NCBI GenBank assembly: GCA_002425405.1
Contig: DIME01000184.1
Span: 20,377-32,999 of the forward strand
Direction of reading: 5' to 3'
From: Candidatus Accumulibacter vicinus
GTDB taxonomy: Bacteria > Pseudomonadota > Gammaproteobacteria > Burkholderiales > Rhodocyclaceae
Length of the DNA: 12,623 bases
The notes under the pieces: model-generated
Seen by the model: only the letters and a program-made list of their open reading frames with translations
Database searches by the model: none
What the model was told of the DNA's origin: nothing
Translations under genes and position numbers: made by a program
Shown here: in pieces, positions 6,840 to 12,623 of the stretch
How the letters are laid out: each line of letters starts with the position of its first letter
Numbering within the stretch: the first letter of the stretch is position 1

Positions 6840-7472
6840 ATGCTCGAAGCTTCGAATCTGGAATGCGTACGCGGCGAACGTCGCCTGTTCGCCGGCGTCA
6901 GTTTTCGGCTCGCAGGCGGCGAGATGCTCTACCTGCAGGGGAAAAACGGTTCGGGAAAAACCAGCCTGCTGCGCATGCTCTGCGGTCTCACCCCGGCGGC
7001 CAGCGGCGACATTCGCTGGCGCGGCCGGCCGATCGGCAAACTCGGCGACGAGTTCCGCAGCGAACTGTGCTACCTTGGCCATCAGAACGCGATCAAGGAG
7101 GAACTGACGCCGCTGGAGAATATCCGGTCGTCGGCCACCCTGGCGCAGGAAACGCTCGACGCGGACGCCGCGCTCGACGCCCTCGAACAGCTCGGACTGC
7201 TTAGCCGCGCCGACCTTCCCTGCCGCTACCTTTCTCAAGGGCAGAAGCGCCGCGCCGCGCTCGCCCGTCTGGTGCATGAGAAGCGCGCGCTGTGGGTGCT
7301 CGATGAACCTTATGTGGCCCTCGACGCAGCCGCCGTCGAGCTGATCTCCGGCCTGATCGGCGCGCATCTGCAACGCGGCGGTCTGGCGGTCCTGACCACC
7401 CACCAGACGGTCGCCGTGCCGGCCGCGGCGCTGCGCGAGTTGTGGCTCGGCGCCGATGACGCAGCGCAATAG
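6840..7472 (+). CDS. ccmA: CcmA, heme exporter ATP-binding subunit
   Basis: CcmA is the 210-aa ATPase of the CcmABCD complex, whose ATP hydrolysis releases heme-loaded CcmE (holo-CcmE) from CcmC/D. It shows Walker A GKNGSGKT (34-41), the ABC signature LSQGQ (131-135), Walker B LWVLDEP (151-157) and the H-loop His188 in TTHQT. Length is typical (about 205-215). The ORF runs 28 codons further upstream, but homologues begin at MLEA-NL-CVRGERRLF. The two earlier in-frame starts lie in the promoter region, upstream of the predicted transcription start, so the ATG at 6840 is preferred. No clear Shine-Dalgarno is visible before it. It is first in the ccm operon, with ccmB 12 bases on. Confidence 0.95.
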   Translation: MLEASNLECVRGERRLFAGVSFRLAGGEMLYLQGKNGSGKTSLLRMLCGLTPAASGDIRWRGRPIGKLGDEFRSELCYLGHQNAIKEELTPLENIRSSATLAQETLDADAALDALEQLGLLSRADLPCRYLSQGQKRRAALARLVHEKRALWVLDEPYVALDAAAVELISGLIGAHLQRGGLAVLTTHQTVAVPAAALRELWLGADDAAQ

Positions 7473-7484
7473 CGGTTGTCGTTG

Positions 7485-8153
7485 ATGGTAGAATCGATCC
7501 GCGCCGTCATCGGTCGCGACCTGCGGCTGGCGATGCGGCGGCAGGCCGACATTGTTGCCGCGATGTTCTTTTTCATCATCGTCGTCAGTCTGTTCCCGCT
7601 TGGCGTCGGACCCGAAGCGGCGCAACTGCGCCGGCTGGCGCCCGGTGTGCTGTGGGTTGCCGCGCTGCTGGCGACGATGCTCTCGCTGCCACGCCTGTTT
7701 GCCGACGATCACCGCGACGGCACGCTCGAACAACTGGCGCTGGCGCCGCAGCCGCTGGCGCTGATCGTGCTCGGCAAGGTCATCGCGCACTGGCTGGTGG
7801 CCGGCCTGCCACTGGTCCTGCTGGCACCGTTGCTGGGTATCCAGTTCGACCTGGCCGGCGACGCGCTGGCGGTGCTGACCCTGTCGCTGCTGATCGGCAC
7901 GCCGGCCCTGTCCGGGATCGGGGCGATCGGCGCGGCGCTGACGCTCGGCGTTCGCGGCGGCGGCGTGCTGCTGTCGCTGCTGGTCCTGCCGTTGTATATC
8001 CCGGTACTGATCTTCGGTGCCGGGTCAGTGGATGCGACGCTGAGCGGACTCGGACCGCAGGCCCATTTGTCGCTGCTTGGCGCGCTTGCGCTGGGCGGCG
8101 TGTTTTTTGCGCCGTGGCCGACTGCCGCGGCCCTGAGAGTCGCCCTGGAATAG
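7485..8153 (+). CDS. ccmB: CcmB, heme exporter membrane subunit
   Basis: CcmB is the 222-aa permease partner of CcmA with about six membrane helices. The family signature is seen in AVIGRDLRLAMRRQADI at the N-terminus, LFADDHRDGTLEQL (about 73-86), the ALIVLGKVIAHWL helix, and the PLYIPVLIFGAG helix near 173. The ATG at 7485 gives the normal family length and start (M-x-RDL-LA-RR). A TTG three codons earlier (7476) is possible; neither has a strong ribosome site. The gene ends in TAGATG, its stop directly abutting the ccmC start. Confidence 0.93.
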   Translation: MVESIRAVIGRDLRLAMRRQADIVAAMFFFIIVVSLFPLGVGPEAAQLRRLAPGVLWVAALLATMLSLPRLFADDHRDGTLEQLALAPQPLALIVLGKVIAHWLVAGLPLVLLAPLLGIQFDLAGDALAVLTLSLLIGTPALSGIGAIGAALTLGVRGGGVLLSLLVLPLYIPVLIFGAGSVDATLSGLGPQAHLSLLGALALGGVFFAPWPTAAALRVALE

Positions 8154-8903
8154 ATGAGCAAGCCCGTGATCAACTGGTTCAGATACGCCAGCCCACTGAC
8201 CTTTTACCCGCTCGCGGGCAGGCTGATCCCCTGGTTCTGGACGCTCGCCGCGATCTTTGGCGTGCTCGGACTGACGATCGGCTTTCTGCTGGCGCCGACC
8301 GACGCGCAACAGGGCGAAGGGTATCGAATCATCTTCCTGCATGTCCCGGCGTCGTGGATGTCGATGTTCATCTACCTGGTGATGGCTTTCTGGGCCGCCA
8401 TCGGGCTGGCCTTCAACTTCCGCCTGTCCGGGATGATGGCCTCGGCACTGGCGCCGACCGGTGCCCTTTTTGCCTTCCTCTCGCTATGGACCGGCGCACT
8501 GTGGGGCAAGCCGATGTGGGGCACCTGGTGGGTCTGGGATGCGCGCCTGACTTCCGAGCTGATCCTGCTCTTCCTCTACATCGGCTTCATTGCCCTGCAG
8601 GCTTCGATCGACGATCCACGCCGTGCCGACAAGGCCGGCGCGATCCTCGCGCTGGTCGGCGTGGTCAATGTTCCGATCATCTATTTTTCGGTCCAGTGGT
8701 GGAACACCCTGCATCAGGGCGCTTCGGTCAGCCTGACCAGAGCCCCCAGCATGGCCAGGCTGATGCTCTGGGGCATGCTGCTGTGCACCCTGGCATGCTG
8801 GATGTACAGCATCGCCATCGCCCTGATGCGTGTCCGCACCATCATGCTCGAGCGCGAGCGGCACACCGACTGGGTGCGCGAACTGCTCGCCGACAAGGAG
8901 TAG
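8154..8903 (+). CDS. ccmC: CcmC, heme-handling protein that loads CcmE
   Basis: CcmC is a 249-aa, six-helix membrane protein that holds heme in the periplasmic face and, with CcmD, attaches it to CcmE. The tryptophan-rich WWD motif is complete (WGTWWVWDAR, 122-131). The two conserved flanking histidines are His63 (FLHVPASW) and His187 (TLHQG), the likely axial ligands. Length matches the family (about 245-250). It is joined to ccmB without a gap, and ccmD follows after six bases. No missing residue was noticed. Confidence 0.97.
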   Translation: MSKPVINWFRYASPLTFYPLAGRLIPWFWTLAAIFGVLGLTIGFLLAPTDAQQGEGYRIIFLHVPASWMSMFIYLVMAFWAAIGLAFNFRLSGMMASALAPTGALFAFLSLWTGALWGKPMWGTWWVWDARLTSELILLFLYIGFIALQASIDDPRRADKAGAILALVGVVNVPIIYFSVQWWNTLHQGASVSLTRAPSMARLMLWGMLLCTLACWMYSIAIALMRVRTIMLERERHTDWVRELLADKE

Positions 8904-8909
8904 ATCAAT

Positions 8910-9137
8910 ATGCCCGGCATGCACTGGAACAGTCTCGCCGACTTTCTGGCAATGGGCAACCACGGCCTCTATGTCTGGGGATCGCTGGCGGTGATGGCGC
9001 TGCTGATGCTGGCGGAACCGCTCCTGCTGCTGCAGGACCGGAAGAAACTCGTCACCCGTCTCAAGCAGCAATACCGTGCCGAGCGAACCGAAGCCCGACG
9101 CAAACGCGAAACCGCTTCCCGCAGGAGTCCGGATTGA
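8910..9137 (+). CDS. ccmD: CcmD, small heme exporter subunit
   Basis: This 75-aa protein has one membrane helix (about 18-41) after GNHGLYVWGS, the family's recognisable (M)GxxxxYVWxxY-like stretch. A highly basic cytoplasmic tail (about 43-72) follows. CcmD stabilises CcmC with holo-CcmE and is needed for CcmE release. The ATG at 8910 has AAGGAG nine bases upstream (8895-8900), inside the end of ccmC. The TGA at 9135-9137 overlaps the ccmE start. Sequence conservation of CcmD is low, so position between ccmC and ccmE is a large part of the evidence. Confidence 0.9.
   Translation: MPGMHWNSLADFLAMGNHGLYVWGSLAVMALLMLAEPLLLLQDRKKLVTRLKQQYRAERTEARRKRETASRRSPD
9123..9127 (+). promoter_or_regulatory. 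Shine-Dalgarno that fixes the TTG start of ccmE
   Basis: AGGAG lies six bases before the TTG at 9134, the correct spacing. The next in-frame ATG (9155) has no such site at proper distance. Confidence 0.7.
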
Positions 9138-9613
9138 AACCACGTCACCAACGCATGGCCCTGATTGTGGGCGGCCTGGCCATTCTCGGCCTGGTCGCCA
9201 CGCTGGTGCTCAATGCCTTCCAGAGCAATCTGGTGTTCTTCTTCTCCCCCACGCAGGTGGCCGCCGGCGAAGCGCCCAGGGGCAAGAGCTTCCGTATCGG
9301 CGGCATGGTCAAGGAGGGATCGCTGCAGCGCCAGCCCGACGGCGTCACCCTGCGCTTCGTCGTCACCGACACCGACCGGGACATGACCGTCGCCTACAAG
9401 GGCATCCTGCCGGATCTCTTCCGCGAGGGAAAAGGCGTCGTCGCGCAGGGCAGGCTCGCCGAGGATGGCGTCTTTGCCGCCACCGAGGTGCTCGCCAAGC
9501 ACGACGAGAACTACATGCCGCCGGAAGCCGCCAAAGCCGTCAGCGACGCCCACGAACGCGCGGCAAGCCATAAGGCAGCGGCGGAAGCCACCGCCAGGAC
9601 CCTGAAACCGTAG
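9134..9613 (+). CDS. ccmE: CcmE, periplasmic heme chaperone (TTG start)
   Basis: CcmE, 159 aa, takes heme from CcmC and passes it to CcmF. It has a short basic cytoplasmic start (KPRHQR), one membrane anchor (about 10-28), then the OB-fold domain. FFFSPTQV (35-42) and FRIGGMVKEGS (53-63) are typical. The covalent heme ligand is His123 in AKHDENYMP, with the HxxxY tyrosine at 127. The start is a TTG whose last two bases begin the ccmD stop (TTGA overlap), backed by a well-spaced AGGAG. The ATG at 9155 would delete the basic residues before the anchor and is less likely. In this frame a spurious open reading of about 650 codons runs in from ccmB and hides the true start. Confidence 0.95.
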   Translation: MKPRHQRMALIVGGLAILGLVATLVLNAFQSNLVFFFSPTQVAAGEAPRGKSFRIGGMVKEGSLQRQPDGVTLRFVVTDTDRDMTVAYKGILPDLFREGKGVVAQGRLAEDGVFAATEVLAKHDENYMPPEAAKAVSDAHERAASHKAAAEATARTLKP

Positions 9614-9623
9614 GACGACGACC

Positions 9624-11624
9624 ATGATCCCGGAAATCGGCCACTTCGCCCTCATCCTCGCGCTCTGCGTCGCCCTGACGCAGGGAACCCTGCCGCTGCT
9701 CGGTGCCCACTTCAACCGCCAGCCATGGATGGCCCTCGCCCGCCCGACGGCGATCGCGCAGGCACTGCTGCTGGTGACGGCTTTCGCCTGCCTGACCAGC
9801 GCCTTCGTCGACAACGATTTCTCGGTGCTCTATGTCGCACAGCACTCGAACACGCTGCTGCCGCTGCAGTACCGGGTCGCGGCCGTCTGGGGCGGGCACG
9901 AAGGCTCGCTGCTGCTGTGGATGCTGATGCTGGTGCTGTGGTCGCTGGCCGTGGCGCTGCTGTCGAAGCCCTTGCCCATCCCCCTGGTGGCGCGCGTGCT
10001 CGGCGTTCTCGGTCTGGTCAGCGCCGGTTTCCTGCTGTTCATCCTGCTCACCTCGAACCCCTTCGAGCGCCTGCTGCCGGCGGCCGAAGAAGGGCGCGAC
10101 CTCAACCCGCTGCTGCAGGACCCCGGCCTGATCATTCACCCGCCGATGCTGTACATGGGCTACGTCGGTTTCTCGGTGGCTTTTGCCTTCGCCATCGCCG
10201 CGCTGCTCTCGGGTCAGCTCGACGCCGCCTGGGCACGCTGGTCGCGACCCTGGACCACGGCGGCGTGGATCTTTCTGACGCTTGGGATCGCGCTCGGATC
10301 GTGGTGGGCGTACTACGAACTCGGCTGGGGCGGCTGGTGGTTCTGGGACCCGGTGGAAAACGCTTCCTTCATGCCCTGGCTGGTCGGCACAGCGCTGCTG
10401 CACTCGCTGGCGGTGACCGAGAAACGCGGCAGTTTCAAGAACTGGACGGTGCTGCTGGCGATCTCGGCGTTCTCGCTGTCGCTGCTCGGAACCTTCCTGG
10501 TCCGTTCCGGCGTACTGACTTCGGTACATGCGTTCGCCACCGACCCGACCCGCGGCATCTTCATCCTCGTCTTCCTGGGAGCGGTGATCGGCAGCTCGCT
10601 GGCGCTGTTCGCCTGGCGGGCGCCGAAGGTCGGTCTCGGCGGACGCTTCGGCCTGCTCTCGCGCGAGTCGCTGCTGCTCACCAACAACGTGCTGCTGGTC
10701 GTCGCCTGCGCCTCGGTCCTGCTCGGCACGCTCTACCCGCTCCTGATCGACGCGCTCGGCGCCGGCAAGCTCTCGGTCGGCCCGCCCTACTTCGACGCGG
10801 TATTCGTGCCGCTGATGCTGCCGGCGCTGTTCCTGATCGGCGTGGCGCCCTTTGCGCGCTGGAAGCATGCCAGCGTCGGCGAACTCGCGCGCACGCTGCG
10901 CTGGGCTTTTCTCGCGGCGGCCCTGGTCGGCTGTGGCGCCCCTTTCCTGTTGGGCGAATGGCGGCCGCTGGTCGCCCTGAGCCTGCTGCTGTCGGCATGG
11001 ATCGTTCTTTGCGCCCTGCTCAATGGGGTCGAACGCGTACAGGCGACGCGCGCCGGCCGCTCCTTCCTGGCTACCGCCCTGCGGCAGCCGCGCAGCTTCT
11101 TCGGCATGCATCTGGCGCATCTCGGCATTGCCGTCTTCGTCGTCGGCGTCACCCTGGTCGGTGCCTATCAGTCCGAGAAGGATGTCAAGATGGAAGTCGG
11201 CGACAGCGTCGGCGTCGGCGGCTACCGCTTCCGCTTCAACGGCGTTCGCCAGCAGCAGGGACCGAACTACCGCGCGCTGGTCGGCGACATCGACCTCCTC
11301 AAGGACGGCGTGCCGGTGCGCAAGATGTTCCCGGAGAAGCGTTTCTACGCCGCGTCATCGATGCCGATGACCGAAGCGGCGATCGATACCGGCTTCCTGC
11401 GCGACGTCTATGTCTCGCTCGGCGAGCCGATCGACAAGGCCAGACCGGAGGCCGCCTGGGCGGTGCGCGTCTACCACAAGCCCTTCGTCGACTGGATCTG
11501 GGGCGGTTGCGTGCTGATGAGCCTGGGCGGACTGCTGGCCATCAGCGACCGCCGCTACCGTGTCAGGGCGCGCGCCGGCGCGCACACCACCGCCGCCGCC
11601 GCAGCGCTCGCCCAGAAAGCGTAG
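9624..11624 (+). CDS. ccmF: CcmF, cytochrome c heme lyase subunit
   Basis: CcmF is a 666-aa, roughly 15-helix membrane protein that ligates heme from CcmE to CxxCH of apocytochromes c (family about 640-670 aa). The WWD motif is complete (WGGWWFWDPVENA, 235-247). The conserved histidines are His172 (IHPPMLY) and His302 (VHAFA), flanking the WWD heme. His260 (LLHSLAV) and one of His496/His499 (MHLAHLG) are candidates for the transmembrane b-heme. The C-terminal periplasmic domain (about 515-615) precedes the last helix (about 623-641). It starts 10 bases after ccmE with a purine-rich AGGACGACGA leader, and ccmG begins 9 bases after its stop. Confidence 0.98.
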   Translation: MIPEIGHFALILALCVALTQGTLPLLGAHFNRQPWMALARPTAIAQALLLVTAFACLTSAFVDNDFSVLYVAQHSNTLLPLQYRVAAVWGGHEGSLLLWMLMLVLWSLAVALLSKPLPIPLVARVLGVLGLVSAGFLLFILLTSNPFERLLPAAEEGRDLNPLLQDPGLIIHPPMLYMGYVGFSVAFAFAIAALLSGQLDAAWARWSRPWTTAAWIFLTLGIALGSWWAYYELGWGGWWFWDPVENASFMPWLVGTALLHSLAVTEKRGSFKNWTVLLAISAFSLSLLGTFLVRSGVLTSVHAFATDPTRGIFILVFLGAVIGSSLALFAWRAPKVGLGGRFGLLSRESLLLTNNVLLVVACASVLLGTLYPLLIDALGAGKLSVGPPYFDAVFVPLMLPALFLIGVAPFARWKHASVGELARTLRWAFLAAALVGCGAPFLLGEWRPLVALSLLLSAWIVLCALLNGVERVQATRAGRSFLATALRQPRSFFGMHLAHLGIAVFVVGVTLVGAYQSEKDVKMEVGDSVGVGGYRFRFNGVRQQQGPNYRALVGDIDLLKDGVPVRKMFPEKRFYAASSMPMTEAAIDTGFLRDVYVSLGEPIDKARPEAAWAVRVYHKPFVDWIWGGCVLMSLGGLLAISDRRYRVRARAGAHTTAAAAALAQKA

Positions 11625-11633
11625 GGGACGACC

Positions 11634-12218
11634 ATGAACCGATTTCTCTGGCCGCTGATCGGCTTCGCCGTACTCCTCGCGCTGCTCGCCGTTGGACTTC
11701 GGCTCAACCCCCGCGAACTGCCTTCGCCGCTGGTCGGCAAACCGGCCCCGCCGTTCTCGCTGTCGCGCCTCGACGCGCCCGCGCAGTCGTTCTCGCCGCA
11801 GGACCTGCTCGGCAAGGTCTGGCTGCTCAATGTCTGGGCGTCGTGGTGCGTCTCCTGCCGGCAGGAACATCCCCTGCTGGTCGAACTGGCGAAGCGCCAG
11901 ACGGTGCCGCTGATCGGCCTCAATTACAAGGAAGTGCGCGGCGACGGCGGCATCGACATCGACCGGCTGCCCCCCGGCGGCGAACAAAAAATGGTCATCG
12001 AACGCGCCTCCGGCTGGCTCGCCAGGCACGGCAACCCGTACACCCTGTCGGTGCTCGACGTGGATGGCCGCGCCGGCATCGACTACGGCGTCTATGGCGT
12101 ACCGGAAACCTACGTCATCGACCGGGCAGGCATCATCCGCATGAAGCACACCGGCCCGATCACCCCCGAGGTCCTCTCCGGCAGAATCCTGCCGCTGCTT
12201 TCGGAACTGTCGAAATGA
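11634..12218 (+). CDS. ccmG: CcmG/DsbE, thioredoxin-like reductase for apocytochrome c
   Basis: This 194-aa, membrane-anchored periplasmic thioredoxin keeps apocytochrome CxxCH cysteines reduced. An N-terminal signal anchor (about 5-22) is followed by the thioredoxin fold with active site WASWCVSC (C72, C75) and the cis-proline loop GVPETY (Pro157). LNYKE (96-100) is the family's acidic signature after beta-3. Relative to the 185-aa E. coli form, about 17 extra residues (roughly 102-120, rich in Gly and Asp) follow NYKE; similar insertions occur in betaproteobacterial homologues as I recall them. GGGGA about five bases upstream supports the ATG. Its TGA overlaps the ccmH start (ATGA). Confidence 0.96.
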   Translation: MNRFLWPLIGFAVLLALLAVGLRLNPRELPSPLVGKPAPPFSLSRLDAPAQSFSPQDLLGKVWLLNVWASWCVSCRQEHPLLVELAKRQTVPLIGLNYKEVRGDGGIDIDRLPPGGEQKMVIERASGWLARHGNPYTLSVLDVDGRAGIDYGVYGVPETYVIDRAGIIRMKHTGPITPEVLSGRILPLLSELSK

Positions 12219-12623
12219 GAGGCTTGCTGATGCTTCTGCTGCTCGCCGTGTTCAAGCTGCACATGCCCCTCCTGCACGCCGGCGAAGCCCGGCCGCTGGC
12301 GGCAGACGAACTGACCGAAAAGCGCCTGATCGCGATTTCTTCCGAATTGCGCTGCCTGGTCTGCCAGAACGAGTCGCTCGCCGGCTCGCAGGCCGAACTC
12401 GCCAACGACCTGCGCCGCGAAATCCGCACGCTGATCCAGGACGGCCGGAGCGACGCTGAAATCATGGAATTCATGGTCAGCCGCTACGGCGACTTCGTCC
12501 GCTATCGGCCCCCGTTGAAAGGAACGACGCTGCTGCTGTGGTTCGGCCCCGGCCTGCTGTTCGTCGCCGGCCTGACGGCACTGCTGCTCTACCTGCGCCG
12601 ACGCGACCGGGCGATCAGCGACC
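12215..12623 (+). CDS. ccmH: CcmH, apocytochrome thiol-disulfide protein (3' end off the window)
   Basis: The first 136 residues of CcmH are present and the frame is open at the edge. Residues 1-22 are a hydrophobic signal peptide ending near LHAGEA. The family motif LRCLVCQNESLAGSQAELA (45-63) carries the redox pair C47 and C50 in LRCxxCQN. The periplasmic three-helix domain includes RYGDFVRYRPP (90-100), and one membrane helix follows (about 104-126). CcmH of this two-gene (ccmH plus ccmI) layout is usually about 150 aa, so only a few tail residues are missing. Together with CcmF and CcmG it forms the ligation module. The ATG overlaps the ccmG stop by four bases. Confidence 0.95.
   Translation, partial: MRGLLMLLLLAVFKLHMPLLHAGEARPLAADELTEKRLIAISSELRCLVCQNESLAGSQAELANDLRREIRTLIQDGRSDAEIMEFMVSRYGDFVRYRPPLKGTTLLLWFGPGLLFVAGLTALLLYLRRRDRAISD

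Noticed and set aside
7652..9613. 653-codon open frame on the plus strand ending with the CcmE sequence
   Set aside because: Only the last 159 codons are a real protein. The rest is out of frame with ccmB, ccmC and ccmD, all of which are intact.
9540..11120. 526-codon minus-strand frame across ccmF
   Set aside because: Its Gln/Arg/Glu-rich composition is the antisense shadow of a Leu-rich membrane protein.

Overview
The window reads as chromosome from a GC-rich proteobacterium, most likely a betaproteobacterium of the Rhodocyclales/Accumulibacter/Dechloromonas type. This rests on a complete-looking System I cytochrome c maturation operon (ccmABCDEFGH), a hup/hoxV-style hydrogenase accessory operon, the style of the CcmG insertion, and an FNR-type promoter. 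The taxon is inference from gene style, not from a marker gene.

There are three blocks. (1) Positions 1-1650, minus strand: two surface-polysaccharide genes, a Wzx-like flippase and a left-handed beta-helix acyltransferase. The acyltransferase stops early at an amber codon. This block is visibly less GC-rich than the rest. (2) Positions 1744-6701, minus strand: a tightly packed [NiFe]-hydrogenase maturation operon in the order hupK/hoxV-like, hypA, hypB, hypF, hypC. The expected hypD and hypE do not follow hypC. Instead there is a 93-base gap carrying a REP-like palindrome, and then the polysaccharide genes. (3) Positions 6840-12623, plus strand: ccmA, ccmB, ccmC, ccmD, ccmE, ccmF, ccmG and a 3'-cut ccmH. 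These genes overlap or lie within about 12 bases of each other.

Blocks 2 and 3 are divergent. They share an intergenic region of roughly 130 bases holding a perfect 14-base FNR/Anr-type palindrome (TTGAT-N4-ATCAA, 6756-6769). Plausible -10 hexamers lie on both sides at the class II spacing, so one site appears placed to switch on both operons when oxygen falls. Functionally, HypA/HypB deliver nickel, HypF/HypC (with the absent HypD/HypE) make and carry the Fe(CN)2CO group, and the HupK/HoxV-like protein is a probable scaffold. CcmABCDE load heme onto CcmE, and CcmFGH attach it to apocytochromes c. Both pathways serve anaerobic or microaerobic respiration. No hydrogenase structural genes, RNA genes, insertion sequences or CRISPR arrays were seen. 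No wholly new system was found. The shared FNR site, the cut-short hyp operon and the amber-interrupted acyltransferase are the points most worth checking.
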